Positions 47,101 through 56,054 of a DNA stretch of 64,000 nt are shown piece after piece. The notes below the pieces were generated by a model that saw only the letters and a list, made by a program, of their open reading frames with translations, did not search any database and was not told the origin of the DNA. The position numbers and the translations under genes are program-made. The stretch spans positions 57,691-121,690 of the forward strand of contig JADQBB010000007.1 of NCBI GenBank assembly GCA_016903695.1, in the 5' to 3' direction. The stretch's first letter is position 1. Every line of letters starts with the position of its first letter. Origin of the DNA: Chlorogloea purpurea SAG 13.99. Its GTDB lineage: Bacteria; Cyanobacteriota; Cyanobacteriia; Cyanobacteriales; Microcystaceae.

Positions 47101-47159
47101 AGAATCGTATAGAAGTACGAAAAACGGGTCAAGGTTCTAAAATAGTCCTATTGTCTTAG
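44133..47159 (+). CDS. sbcC: Exonuclease subunit SbcC (Rad50-like)
   Basis: 1008 residues. SMC-type ATPase that with SbcD cleaves DNA hairpins and ends. Walker A GANGAGKSSLLEA at the N-terminus, long antiparallel coiled coils (about 190-490 and 520-850), and the zinc hook CPVCQQNL at about 497. The signature YSGGEAFRIN and Walker B LIVDEGFGTQD are near the C-terminus. SbcD is not adjacent. It overlaps the convergent amidase gene by 12 bp. Confidence 0.93.
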   Translation: MIPLQLRLINFLSYKEATIDFRGIHTACICGANGAGKSSLLEAITWAIWGYSRAQTEDEVIHSGADSVRVDYEFSLNEQVYKIIRSRTRGKSSSLDFQIKAGNDFRTLSGRKVRDTQAQIVGSLKLDYDTFINSAYLRQGQADEFMKRSPGERKKILAELLKLNQYEALAEKAKDRAKEFKAQVQQLEDSLEPIRQRVSEKTSLREELKFKAREIEALQAILDEDIQQLQELTAKQSNRKTSEEQLSWQQDNYTQTLKEYDRLRREETQLMDNLAQLQALIDRQDTIVGDYQNYLSLQEQEEIFSQKLQLNGEAQEQKQKLENQLNQQATEYALQLRDQKNKLENLQQQEAQAQQTLSQAEKVRQDLEKLLTARRRREELDKLQEQVEPLIARRTRVEQGINNSLATLRANLQQQEEQKIKLDAKIAKIPGLRESALSIGKRIQELEKKQVYQKHIEEKGQEKKRSQEFLHYEKKNYETQLEELVKKLETFNLTESICPVCQQNLDANHRHHVISTNEQQQEEISNKIWDLETKINLGETQLQKIRDQYVEIKNELKEYENLKRQYNHYEAQLENCEDLEIELDSLEVAIKKNKNLLANGHYSEELQQELESINQKLTELNYDQQTHALVRSEENTFRAAEIKQDRINEAHKKLQSLQAEKPKILEKIEELEKRIKNLNTNSIIKQEIDRLEEKIKEIGYDRSQHQRVKVSLKEAQSALLVHEKLKQAQEKYPEEAVKREQLQGRMGENIDNQRQIQENIRQITQQINNLTDYSEDIKQKETSIKTKRLELDHILGQKGQLEEKLNQINNLEKAYEETEKKIKESGKKYRVYNELSLAFGKNGIQLHMIENVLPQLEAQTNLILGKLSSNQLHVQFVTQKAGKSGSAKKREAKLLDTLEININDANGTRAYETYSGGEAFRINFSIRLALAKLLAHRAGIALQMLIVDEGFGTQDAEGCDRLIGAINAIADDFSCILTVTHMPQFKEAFQNRIEVRKTGQGSKIVLLS

Positions 47160-48911
47160 TATCCAGGCTACCACCCCATCAGCGATCGCCTCTGCTAACT
47201 TCTTCTGCGCCCCACCGTTGGTAATCCACTCGAATTCATCGGGATTGATCATAAATCCTAATTCCAATAACACCGAGGGGGCGATTTGGGGGCGAGTGAG
47301 GGCCAGATTATTCCAGAATACCCCGTAAGAAGGCCGATCGAGCTTTTTCACCAGATAATCGTGTAAAAATAAAGCTAAGTCGTGGGCTTGGGGATGATAC
47401 CAAAAAGTGCCGATACCTTTGGTATTCATCGCGTCGCCTCCATCGGGTAAGGCGTTATAGTGAACCGAAAGAGATAAGTTTGGTTTGAACTGGTTGATTT
47501 TTTCCACCCGCGCCTGGAGAGATAAATCCGTATCCGTATTTCGAGTCAGATAAACTTCCGCCCCCCGTTTGGTTAATTCCTTTTTCAGCAGTTGAGAAAC
47601 CAGAAGATTAACGGATTTTTCCGGGTAGCCTGTAGGGCCTAACGATCCCGATTCTTTGCCTCCATGACCCGGATCTAAAAGTATTTTAATTCCCTTTAAA
47701 GGTTGGGAGGGCGAGTTAGATATTTGGGGAGGATGGCGTAGAGTTAAAATTAAATTCGCTCCCTGATATTTTAGATCGTATCCCCATTGTTGACTTTTAA
47801 AGAGATGGAAAGTGTACTCTATCTTATCGGCTTCTATTTGCCGCCAGTCCAAACGTCTGATTAAAGGATTATCTTCCAGGGCAATAGTATCGGTTTGAGC
47901 TGCCGTATTATAAAGGGTGAGAATAAATTTATCGTCCTCTTGCCTCACGGCTATGGGGACGGGATACTGTAGGGGAAATATGATCTCGGTAGCGTCTTTT
48001 AAAGAGCGGGAAGAAATCCCCCTCACTATAGATTTATCGATAACTTGACCCGGTAATAAACGAGTTTCTCTCTCTAAAATCCACGCCCCATAATCTAAGC
48101 GTAACCACTCCCCTTCTCTGCCGGTAATTCTTGTTCGTGTGCCTTTCGGTAAAGGTGTTAGGCGGGAGTAATCAGCGCCGGGGCCGGTTCTGGTAACGCC
48201 GGAATCGACGATGATTTCCACGACGGGTAAGTTATCACTGTCTATAATCTCTAAACTGCCAGAGGTTTTTTGTGTTACCGTTCGATCGTTGAGACTAGCG
48301 GTAAAAATTGGTGTGCCGAGATTACCGATTGTGCGAAACCGTTTACACCCCCGGAATAAACCCGTAGTTTTATCGATGTTACCTTGATTTTGTCCCGTTA
48401 AAACTGCTGAATTGGGAGGCAATTGATAGGAGAAAGATTGAGGTAGTAGGCTCATAGTATGAGAGCCAATTTGAACCCGTACATCGGCAGTGGGAAAACT
48501 GATCGCACTAAAACAAACTAGCTCCCCTTTAAGTCTCGTGATTCCCATATTAGGGGATAAACTACTATTTATAAATCCCAAAGATTGAGGAGGATTGACG
48601 GTGTTACTGCGGCGGGTAATTTTCAGGGTTAATTTTTGTCCGTTTTGGGAGATAGTAAACAGGTTATCTCCTAACTGTAGGGGTAAACTGGGGGCGAAAT
48701 AACCTTTCTTACTGAGTTTAACTCGTTGATTATTGATCCGTAATTCTTGATAGGGATGGGCCGATCCGATCAAGAAAATACTATCGGCGATCGTTTGATG
48801 GTTGTTAGGGGGATAAACTATCTTTAAAGACGACTGGGCTTTCACTGTATACACCTGACCGGTGACTATACTAAAACTTATTAATCCTATCCAAGGGTAG
48901 ATTTTCCACAT
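47148..48911 (-). CDS. N-acetylmuramoyl-L-alanine amidase (Amidase_3) with SH3b and AMIN-like domains
   Basis: 587 residues with a signal peptide (WIGLISFSIVTGQVYTVKA). A large N-terminal envelope region includes an SH3b-like part (VVEIIVDSGVTRTGPGADYS) and an AMIN-like beta domain. The C-terminal catalytic domain has Zn ligands in ILLDPGHGGKESG, ENLL-type Glu in PEKSVNLL and SVHYNALPDGG, plus the Glu of LLELGFMIN. It cleaves the peptide from glycan in peptidoglycan, typically at septa. Confidence 0.88.
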   Translation of the reverse strand: MWKIYPWIGLISFSIVTGQVYTVKAQSSLKIVYPPNNHQTIADSIFLIGSAHPYQELRINNQRVKLSKKGYFAPSLPLQLGDNLFTISQNGQKLTLKITRRSNTVNPPQSLGFINSSLSPNMGITRLKGELVCFSAISFPTADVRVQIGSHTMSLLPQSFSYQLPPNSAVLTGQNQGNIDKTTGLFRGCKRFRTIGNLGTPIFTASLNDRTVTQKTSGSLEIIDSDNLPVVEIIVDSGVTRTGPGADYSRLTPLPKGTRTRITGREGEWLRLDYGAWILERETRLLPGQVIDKSIVRGISSRSLKDATEIIFPLQYPVPIAVRQEDDKFILTLYNTAAQTDTIALEDNPLIRRLDWRQIEADKIEYTFHLFKSQQWGYDLKYQGANLILTLRHPPQISNSPSQPLKGIKILLDPGHGGKESGSLGPTGYPEKSVNLLVSQLLKKELTKRGAEVYLTRNTDTDLSLQARVEKINQFKPNLSLSVHYNALPDGGDAMNTKGIGTFWYHPQAHDLALFLHDYLVKKLDRPSYGVFWNNLALTRPQIAPSVLLELGFMINPDEFEWITNGGAQKKLAEAIADGVVAWILRQ

Positions 48912-48993
48912 CAGATGGCGTTGACTCCAATCACAACAATTAGGCGAATCTGGGGCCTACAATAGAAACAATCGCTTATGTGTACTTTTGTAT

Positions 48994-49767
48994 ATGACCC
49001 TCGATACCGCTTCCCTAAATGAACTTAATGTAATTGACACCAAAGAGCAATACCAACCCGTAACTATTCGCCTCGAAAACGTAGCTAAAACTTACGGCAG
49101 CGGGGAAACAGAGGTCAAAGCTTTATCAAACGTGTGTTTGAACATTACTCAAGGCGAATACTGCTCGATCATGGGGGCTTCAGGGTCTGGAAAATCCACT
49201 GCGATGAATATTATCGGCTGTTTAGATCGACCGACTTCGGGGGCATATTATTTAGAAAGTGAGGATGTGTCTCAATTGAGCGATTCTCAACTGGCTTCGA
49301 TTCGCAATCAGAAATTAGGCTTCGTCTTCCAGCAGTTTCATCTTCTCCCCCAGATGACGGCTTTAGAAAATGTGATGTTGCCGATGATCTACGCTGGTGT
49401 GTCAGCAAACGAGAGGAAAGAAAGAGCGATCGTAGCTTTAACTAGAGTAGGATTGAGTAATAGACTCCATAACAAGCCGAATCAACTGTCTGGAGGTCAA
49501 CAACAACGGGTGGCCATCGCTAGAGCGATAGTTAATCAGCCGGTTTTATTACTCGCCGATGAACCCACGGGGGCTTTAGATTCTAAAACTACTCAGGAAG
49601 TGCTGAATATCTTCGGGGAATTGAACGAGGGCGGTATCACCGTTGTTATGGTAACTCACGAGCCGGATGTGGCCCGCCGCACAGGGCGCATTATCTGGTT
49701 TAAAGACGGGGAAGTCATCTATTCGCACCTCTCGCCCGATGAATTAAGTTCTGTTATGTATCATTAA
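48994..49767 (+). CDS. devA: DevA/MacB-type ABC transporter ATP-binding protein
   Basis: 257 residues. Walker A GASGSGKSTA, ABC signature LSGGQQQRVA, Walker B LLADEPTGAL and the H-loop VTHEPDVA are complete. Similarity is to the LolD/MacB/DevA group, which drives trans-envelope export with membrane subunits. No devB/devC genes are next to it, so partners must be elsewhere. ATG at 48994 is preferred over a TTG two codons earlier; a TACAAT-like -10 sits just upstream (about 48958). Confidence 0.8.
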   Translation: MTLDTASLNELNVIDTKEQYQPVTIRLENVAKTYGSGETEVKALSNVCLNITQGEYCSIMGASGSGKSTAMNIIGCLDRPTSGAYYLESEDVSQLSDSQLASIRNQKLGFVFQQFHLLPQMTALENVMLPMIYAGVSANERKERAIVALTRVGLSNRLHNKPNQLSGGQQQRVAIARAIVNQPVLLLADEPTGALDSKTTQEVLNIFGELNEGGITVVMVTHEPDVARRTGRIIWFKDGEVIYSHLSPDELSSVMYH

Positions 49768-49857
49768 CGAATGATTAAAGAATATTTAGTTTTGTATAAG
49801 AGTTGTAAATTTAGATTAAAATGTAAAGTGTGAAAGTAGCATAATAGAGAAAACCTT

Positions 49858-51576
49858 GTGAGTCGGAATCAAGATAGTTTAATTGACCAAAAGCAAGAAG
49901 AAATAGAGATAAGGCGCTATAGTGCCGAGGCGATCGCTAGACAGTATAAATTTAGACCTTGGTCACTAGTCTGGCGGGCTGTAGTAGTGAGTTGGTCATT
50001 GGGGACATTCCTTTTTAATCTGCAGTGCGATAAATGGACGGATAAGGAGAAAGATAATCGCCCCAGAAGAGCGAATCAGTTGCGGGAAATACTGACGCGA
50101 TTAGGGCCCACTTACATTAAAGTCGGTCAAGCTCTCTCCACCAGACCGGACTTAATCAAAAAAGATTTTCTCGATGAATTAATTAAATTACAGGATCAAC
50201 TACCTCCCTTTGACGACGTGACCGCTTTTAAGATCATCGAGCGGGAATTACAAATGCCGGTAGAGGAAGCGTATAAAACCATCTCCCCCAGTCCCATAGC
50301 CGCGGCTAGTTTAGGGCAAGTTTATAAAGCCACTTTGCATACAGGGGAAGAAGTGGCCGTCAAGGTACAACGTCCTAACATTCGCCCGCTGTTAAGTATA
50401 GATTTGTACTTGATGCGTTGGGGAGCGAAAACTTTCGGGCGCTTCCTGCCCCTGAATTTAGGGCACGATTTAGCCACCATAGTTGACGAGTTCGGCACGA
50501 AACTTTTTGAAGAGATCGATTATCAAAACGAAGGTAGAAACGCGGAAAAATTCGCTCATAACTTTCGTGATAACCCCGAAGTAAAAGTGCCGTGTATATA
50601 TTGGGACTACACTAGAAATAAAGTTTTAACCCTAGAGTGGATCAACGGTTACAAACTCACGGATGTAGACAATATTAGAGCCTTGGGATTAGACCCGAAC
50701 GAGATCGTTAAAATAGGTGTGACTTCCGGGCTACAACAATTATTAGAGCATGGTTTCTTCCACGCTGACCCCCACCCCGGCAATTTATTCGCCACCTTCG
50801 ACGGGAAAATGGCTTATATAGACTTTGGGATGATGGATCAGTTAGAAGAAGAGACCAAAGAAACGATCGCTAGTTCCGTGGTGCAATTGATCAACAAAGA
50901 TTACGAAGCCCTCGCCCTAGATTTCGTCAAGTTAGGTTTTCTAACCCCGGATACCGACATCAAACCGATCATGCCCGCCCTGGAAAAAGTGTTAGGCAAC
51001 GCTTTAGGTCAGAGTGTCAGTAGCTTCAACTTTAAAACCATCACCGACGACTTTTCCGAGTTGATGTACGATTATCCCTTCCGCATACCCGCTAAATTCG
51101 CCCTCATCATCAGGTCATTGATCACCCAAGAAGGATTGGCACTGAGTCTCGATCGTAATTTCCAAATCGTCAAAGTAGCTTACCCCTACGTGGCCAAACG
51201 TTTACTCACGGGAGAATCGCCCCAACTGAGACGGAGATTGATCGACATTCTCTTCAAAGACGGTAAATTCCAATGGCAACGCTTGGAGAACATGATCAAG
51301 ATGGCGCGAACAGAAGGCGAATTCGACATCATTCCCACCGCGCAATTAGGCCTCAGGTATCTCATATCAGACGAGGGTAGTTATCTGCGTCGTCAGCTAT
51401 TACTGGCGTTAACGGAGGATGATAGACTACACACCGATGAAGTGAGCCGTATCTGGACTTTAATTCAAGGTGATATTAAACCCCAGAGTCTCTTTGACGT
51501 GGCTGTTAATACCTTTCGTGAATTATCTATTCAAGGTGTAGCCGCGCTCATTCCCACCGCCACAGCTATGCGGTAA
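49858..51576 (+). CDS. ABC1/UbiB (AarF) family atypical kinase
   Basis: 572 residues, GTG start (VSRNQDSLIDQKQEE). The ABC1 signature is complete: KVGQALSTRPDL, the Ala-rich loop AAASLGQVYKA, EIDYQNEGRNAEKF, HADPHPGNLF and IDFGMMDQL. Family members support quinone biosynthesis and plastid lipid metabolism and act as ATPases or kinases; cyanobacteria have several paralogues. Weakly hydrophobic C-terminus. A 90-bp gap follows devA. Confidence 0.9.
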   Translation: MSRNQDSLIDQKQEEIEIRRYSAEAIARQYKFRPWSLVWRAVVVSWSLGTFLFNLQCDKWTDKEKDNRPRRANQLREILTRLGPTYIKVGQALSTRPDLIKKDFLDELIKLQDQLPPFDDVTAFKIIERELQMPVEEAYKTISPSPIAAASLGQVYKATLHTGEEVAVKVQRPNIRPLLSIDLYLMRWGAKTFGRFLPLNLGHDLATIVDEFGTKLFEEIDYQNEGRNAEKFAHNFRDNPEVKVPCIYWDYTRNKVLTLEWINGYKLTDVDNIRALGLDPNEIVKIGVTSGLQQLLEHGFFHADPHPGNLFATFDGKMAYIDFGMMDQLEEETKETIASSVVQLINKDYEALALDFVKLGFLTPDTDIKPIMPALEKVLGNALGQSVSSFNFKTITDDFSELMYDYPFRIPAKFALIIRSLITQEGLALSLDRNFQIVKVAYPYVAKRLLTGESPQLRRRLIDILFKDGKFQWQRLENMIKMARTEGEFDIIPTAQLGLRYLISDEGSYLRRQLLLALTEDDRLHTDEVSRIWTLIQGDIKPQSLFDVAVNTFRELSIQGVAALIPTATAMR

Positions 51577-51609
51577 AGTAATCATGGTCTTTCCATGCAA
51601 TACGCCCTT

Positions 51610-51984
51610 ATGTCTTATTACTATTTACCTCAACCCTCGTACGTGCTTTTAGTAGTCGGGTTATTTACCGGCCTCACCTGCGGCTTAGCATTTGAAGCTA
51701 CTCTCAAAGAAGTCGTCAACACTTGGTATCGTAACCCCAGGCGCAAAGACGAAGATTTATTAAAATCAGGGGCTTTACAGTTGCCTTTTATCGGTGTTTG
51801 TGTAGGTATTTGTGTATTTCTTGCTTCCGGCTTAGATATATTCATCCTCAATAATTGGATAGCCTACGCCGTCTCTTTACCCATGACCATATTTATCTGC
51901 GGATTGATCTGGGTACAATTGGGCAAGGTGTTGAGCGAGTTACAACGGGGAGGCTCGAAAGCTTTAGATTTAGATTCTTTTTAG
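51610..51984 (+). CDS. Uncharacterised small membrane protein
   Basis: 124 residues from the ATG at 51610 (MSYYYLPQPSYVLL); another ATG 15 bp earlier is possible. Three hydrophobic segments: about 10-30, 55-80 and 85-105. The loop WYRNPRRKDEDLLKSGALQ is highly charged. No functional motif. It follows the ABC1 kinase gene by about 30 bp and may share its transcript. Confidence 0.65.
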   Translation: MSYYYLPQPSYVLLVVGLFTGLTCGLAFEATLKEVVNTWYRNPRRKDEDLLKSGALQLPFIGVCVGICVFLASGLDIFILNNWIAYAVSLPMTIFICGLIWVQLGKVLSELQRGGSKALDLDSF

Positions 51985-51995
51985 TCCGGTATCTT

Positions 51996-52017
51996 AAAAA
52001 CCGCCGAAACGGCGGTT
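51996..52017. terminator. Bidirectional terminator hairpin
   Basis: AAACCGCC-GAAA-CGGCGGTTT forms a GC-rich stem with a GAAA loop and A/T flanks between the small membrane protein gene and the convergent DUF4335 gene. Confidence 0.85.
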
Positions 52018-52027
52018 TACTCGGGTT

Positions 52028-53419
52028 TCACTTTTCCTCCATAAAAGTTCTCACTGTGCCATCGGGACTCAATACAAGGCGTAATTCTGGATTCCCCGCT
52101 ATTTCCAAGGGGGAAACGAAAGGCTCATTGAGGAGCGGCATACTGGTACGATCGAGATATATTCTCGCCGCCTGCCCCAGAGGGATAATTTGTTTTAAAG
52201 AGCCATCTTGATTCAAAACCAGACGGTACTCTAAAGTTTGTTTCAAACTTTGGGGGGGTTGCCAACGGGCCTTAAAATACTCCCTCGTCTCGGCCACTTG
52301 AGGGATAGTATCTAATAAATTCGTCGAGGGGTTAGCTTTCGCCGCGGCATTAACCCGATTCATCTGATTAGTGCCCCCGTTAAGCGATGTATCCGCTTTA
52401 TCTTGGTTGCTTATGGGGGGTAAAGCGGGCAAATTCGGGGCGGCGGGCGTGGGATTCATGATCTGGGGCGGCACTGTAGCCACCGCACCCGGCCTTTGGC
52501 TGGTAGGGGCCGCCCCGGCTACTATAGGGGTTTTCGAGGAAGTGTCGGGGGTGATGACGATCGCGGTACTATTGGGCGTGACGTTGCCCAGGGAGGGAGG
52601 CGGTGGTAAATTAGGGCGGGGCGGCACTACCAGGGGGACTGTGTTGACGCGACTCGGTGCGTTACCCCCTTCCACTTTTCCTGGCGTGGGTAAAGGTGTT
52701 TGTTGGTCTAAGGTGGTGGGAATGGTAGGTGAAGGGGCGGGCGCACCTGTAGGGGGTAATGGCACGGAGGGGAGAGTATCTTTAGACTTGTTCTGAGCCA
52801 CGGGCGGCGGCGTGATAGCTACCTCTCGATTGCTCTCTTGATACATTTTCACCCCCCAAGCACCGGCGGCGACAGTTGCCACCGTAGCGGCGGCGATGCC
52901 AGTCCAAGTTAAACCCAATTTGCGACTTTGTTTTCTAGTGATTTCCGGGATAACATCTATTTCTGCCTCATATTCTTCTAAGGCGTTAGCCAGGTCGAAC
53001 AGTTGGGAGGTGGTTAAATTGATAGAATTACGCCCGTTATCGCCCGTTAAACCTCCCAAGAATAATTCGTGATTTACTAATCCCTTGGGTTGTAGGGAAG
53101 GGAGAGAGGGAATATTATTACTGTGAGAAAGGCTATAAGAATCATTGAAAGCCAAGGAAAGGGATAATTCTTCGGCGGATGTCTTTAAAAGATTCTGAAC
53201 GTAGTTGCCCACTACTTCCGAGAGGAATTGTAATCCAGTTCGATCGCCTTTGATGACCATCTGGTCATTTTCTAACATTCTGGGGTCATCGAGGCGTAAC
53301 TCGAACTTCAGGTTATCGAGTAGGTTTTTACCCGCCCAAACCGAGAGGGGTGACACTTTGCCCCAAATTTCCAGGGTGCAAGTAGGCGGCGTATAACGAC
53401 GTATGAGACTGTTAGGCAT
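52028..53419 (-). CDS. DUF4335 domain protein
   Basis: 463 residues. An N-terminal cytoplasmic DUF4335 domain (RRYTPPTCTLEIWGK, LSVWAGKNLL), one transmembrane helix (GIAAATVATVAAGAWGVKMY, about 172-190), then a long Pro/Ala/Thr-rich linker (about 200-350) and a C-terminal globular part (LEYRLVLNQDGSL, LRLVLSPDGTVR). Partner of DUF3038 in cyanobacterial genomes. Function unknown; topology suggests linkage of cytoplasm and periplasm. Confidence 0.82.
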   Translation of the reverse strand: MPNSLIRRYTPPTCTLEIWGKVSPLSVWAGKNLLDNLKFELRLDDPRMLENDQMVIKGDRTGLQFLSEVVGNYVQNLLKTSAEELSLSLAFNDSYSLSHSNNIPSLPSLQPKGLVNHELFLGGLTGDNGRNSINLTTSQLFDLANALEEYEAEIDVIPEITRKQSRKLGLTWTGIAAATVATVAAGAWGVKMYQESNREVAITPPPVAQNKSKDTLPSVPLPPTGAPAPSPTIPTTLDQQTPLPTPGKVEGGNAPSRVNTVPLVVPPRPNLPPPPSLGNVTPNSTAIVITPDTSSKTPIVAGAAPTSQRPGAVATVPPQIMNPTPAAPNLPALPPISNQDKADTSLNGGTNQMNRVNAAAKANPSTNLLDTIPQVAETREYFKARWQPPQSLKQTLEYRLVLNQDGSLKQIIPLGQAARIYLDRTSMPLLNEPFVSPLEIAGNPELRLVLSPDGTVRTFMEEK

Positions 53420-53428
53420 GGTGAAGAA

Positions 53429-54016
53429 TTAAGACTGCAAGAGAGCGAGCCAGAGACGACGATGACCTTGGGGACTACTATAAAAGAGTAGATCGATTAA
53501 CAGTTTAAATGCTAACTGTGTCAATTTCGGCGACGAAATTGTCTCTCCGTCTTCCATTCGCTCTTGATAGGTATTACTGAAACTATCGAGATAATCTCCT
53601 AAAAGAGCGGTGCGGTGCGGTTCTTGATTTTGGGCCGTTACCTGTTCTAATAAGATGACAGCGCGGCGGATTAATTCGCTGTGTTGTTTGGCTAGGTGAC
53701 AGGTAATCAATACTAGTGAGCGCGCTTCCTCTACGTCTAGTTTTTTCCTACCCCCGGAACTTTTTCTACCCGGATTGGACTGTCGTAATCGCCATAAACC
53801 AACTCTGTCGCTCACTATATCCTGTAAATTTAATTCTTGGGCCGCCTGTAACATGGATTCCGAACTAATTCTCGTCAACGACTCCAGGGCTGTCAGAATC
53901 AGGTCTAAATGGGTTTTAATATTTTCTAATTGTTGGTCACTGGGAGCCGGGGATAGGCTCGATTCCTTGCCAACACCGGGAGATGAAAATTTATTGACGA
54001 TCGTACCCATATCCAC
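53429..54016 (-). CDS. DUF3038 domain protein
   Basis: 195 residues, soluble and mostly helical (LENIKTHLDLILTALESLT, SELIRRAVILLEQVT). It lies 9 bp before the DUF4335 gene on the same strand, a pairing that recurs in cyanobacteria. No enzymatic motif. The basic stretch RKSSGGRKKLD may contact nucleic acid or phospholipid (weak inference). Confidence 0.82.
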   Translation of the reverse strand: MDMGTIVNKFSSPGVGKESSLSPAPSDQQLENIKTHLDLILTALESLTRISSESMLQAAQELNLQDIVSDRVGLWRLRQSNPGRKSSGGRKKLDVEEARSLVLITCHLAKQHSELIRRAVILLEQVTAQNQEPHRTALLGDYLDSFSNTYQERMEDGETISSPKLTQLAFKLLIDLLFYSSPQGHRRLWLALLQS

Positions 54017-54247
54017 AGACTTTTCCCCAAAATCGTTTTAGGCCCAAGTTCCCTAACATTCTAGCTTATCTACGTCTGTAGTCTATATTCTCCCCAGGAT
54101 TGAGTTATCATAAAGATACAGAGAATTATATTTATCGATCGCCTCAATCATTCCCAAATGTCGATTGCCAAGTCTGCCCGATCAACTACAATTGATCATT
54201 TATATCCCTTGGCGGCTACCTTTTAAATCCAAGCAAACCACTATAAA

Positions 54248-55456
54248 ATGACTGCTGACATTGCCTCCTTGAATTCTGGTGGTAATCTAGAAACTATGAA
54301 TAACTCCTCTGGAGTTGCCCTGACCCTGTCTAGAGAACCTTTTTCCTTTCTTTCCGGTCTAGTCAAAAAACTGCAACAAATATTAGAAAATCATCGGGGT
54401 GAGCGTCAGATCATCGTCATCCAAGACTTTCCCGATCCCGATGCTCTCTCTAGCGCTTGGTCCTATAAATTAATCGCTGAGCAGTACGATATTTCCTGCG
54501 ATATAGTTTACGGGGGAACTTTATCCCATCAAGAAAATATTGCCCTTGTAAAACTAACGGGATTACCAGCCGTTAAATGGAGCGTACAGAGTTTAAGAGA
54601 AACTGATCTTTCTGTATATAAAGGTTGTGTTCTGTTAGATAGCCAAGGTACGAACACACAATTAATGCCCTTCATCAAATCGGCGCAAATACCCATTATC
54701 GTCGTCATCGATCACCACAGTAAGCAGGGAGAAATAGCGGCCGAATTCATCGATATTAGACCCCAGATCCGAGCCACAGCCACCATATTAACTCAATACA
54801 TCCAAGGCGGTTTATTAGAATTTAATAATAATAACAATCTTCACGTTAAATGTGCTACAGCCCTGATGCACGGCTTGCGCTCCGATACTAACGCCTTGAT
54901 GCAAGCGCAAGAAGCAGACTACATGGCGGCAGCGTATTTGAGTCGCTATTACGACGCGGCATTATTAAACGCTATCTTACAATCTTCCCGTTCCCGGCGG
55001 GTCATGGAAGTGATCGAAAGGTCTCTGAAAAATCGAATTATCAAAAATAACTTTTCTCTTGCCGGTGTGGGATATTTACTGTATGAAAATCGAGATGCCA
55101 TTCCGCAAGCGGCTGACTTTCTAGTAACGGAAGAAAACGTGCATACGGCGATAGTTTACGGCATAGTTCACGACGAACATAACGATCTGGAATTAATAGT
55201 AGGTTCCTTGAGAACTAGTAAGCTAACTTTAGACCCGGATGAATTTATTAAAGAAGCATTCGGAAAAGATACTCAGGGAAGGTATTATGGTGGGGGGCGC
55301 TATATGGCCGGGGGTTTTGAAATACCGATCGGTTTCTTAAGGGGCTTTAATAATACTAGCGAGTATGCCCGATTAAAGTGGGAAACCTTCGACCATCAGA
55401 TCAAGCAAAAATTAGGTCAGTTAATTAACCCCGAAGATAAGGTAATTCATACATAA
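54248..55456 (+). CDS. DHH-family phosphoesterase, NrnA-like (oligoribonuclease/pAp phosphatase)
   Basis: 402 residues. DFPDPDALSSAW and VVIDHHSK carry the DHH-type metal ligands; GGGRYMAGGFEIPIG near the C-terminus is the DHHA1 substrate-binding loop. NrnA enzymes degrade short oligoribonucleotides and 3'-phosphoadenosine-5'-phosphate. A poorly conserved 40-residue N-terminal extension precedes the domain. The stop codon is followed immediately by the sixA start codon. Confidence 0.8.
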   Translation: MTADIASLNSGGNLETMNNSSGVALTLSREPFSFLSGLVKKLQQILENHRGERQIIVIQDFPDPDALSSAWSYKLIAEQYDISCDIVYGGTLSHQENIALVKLTGLPAVKWSVQSLRETDLSVYKGCVLLDSQGTNTQLMPFIKSAQIPIIVVIDHHSKQGEIAAEFIDIRPQIRATATILTQYIQGGLLEFNNNNNLHVKCATALMHGLRSDTNALMQAQEADYMAAAYLSRYYDAALLNAILQSSRSRRVMEVIERSLKNRIIKNNFSLAGVGYLLYENRDAIPQAADFLVTEENVHTAIVYGIVHDEHNDLELIVGSLRTSKLTLDPDEFIKEAFGKDTQGRYYGGGRYMAGGFEIPIGFLRGFNNTSEYARLKWETFDHQIKQKLGQLINPEDKVIHT

Positions 55457-55951
55457 ATGGAACTCTATTTGATCAGACACGGATTGGCGGGAGAAAGGGG
55501 GCAATATACAAACGACGACGAGCGCCCCTTAACGGACGAAGGTGAGAAAAAAACCGCGGCGGTGGCGCGACAATTAAAAGACAAAGGGATTAGATTCGAC
55601 CTAGTTCTTACATCGGGCTTGATGAGAGCCAAACAAACCGCGGCCATTTTAGAAAAAGCGAAATTAACACCTAGAGTGGAAGAATCGGCTGCCCTGCGTC
55701 CGGGAGGAGAAATAGAAGAGTGGATAAATTGGTTAGGGTGCTGGAGCGATTATAATGACAGGAGCAGACTGGCTTTAGTAGGTCACGAACCGGACTTGAG
55801 CCAGTGGGCGGAGTTATTGGTGTGGGGAGAAATAAAAGAAAAATTGAATCTCAAGAAAGCCGGCATAATCGGGCTTAATCTACCCAGTAGAGAAAACCTC
55901 ATCGCCCAATCCGAACTATTTTTATTGATCTCACCAAAATGGTTCATCTAG
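55457..55951 (+). CDS. sixA: Phosphohistidine phosphatase SixA-like
   Basis: 164 residues, histidine-phosphatase fold. The catalytic LIRHGLAGE at the N-terminus and the second His in LVGHEPDLS are present; LTSGLMRAKQTA is the Arg/Thr loop. Starts directly after the NrnA-like stop (TAA ATG), so co-translated. The target phosphoprotein is unknown. Confidence 0.85.
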   Translation: MELYLIRHGLAGERGQYTNDDERPLTDEGEKKTAAVARQLKDKGIRFDLVLTSGLMRAKQTAAILEKAKLTPRVEESAALRPGGEIEEWINWLGCWSDYNDRSRLALVGHEPDLSQWAELLVWGEIKEKLNLKKAGIIGLNLPSRENLIAQSELFLLISPKWFI

Positions 55952-56054
55952 ACTAGAAGAACTAGAAAGATTTTAGTAAAATCAACGGTGTTAGCAAAAC
56001 TTAGAATCAAGAAATATACCTTGTCTCTATCAGTGCCACCTTACAGGTAAAACT

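Noticed and set aside
44133..47159. SMC-based defence system
   Set aside because: The zinc hook, ATPase ends and length are those of ordinary SbcC, and there is no companion defence gene.
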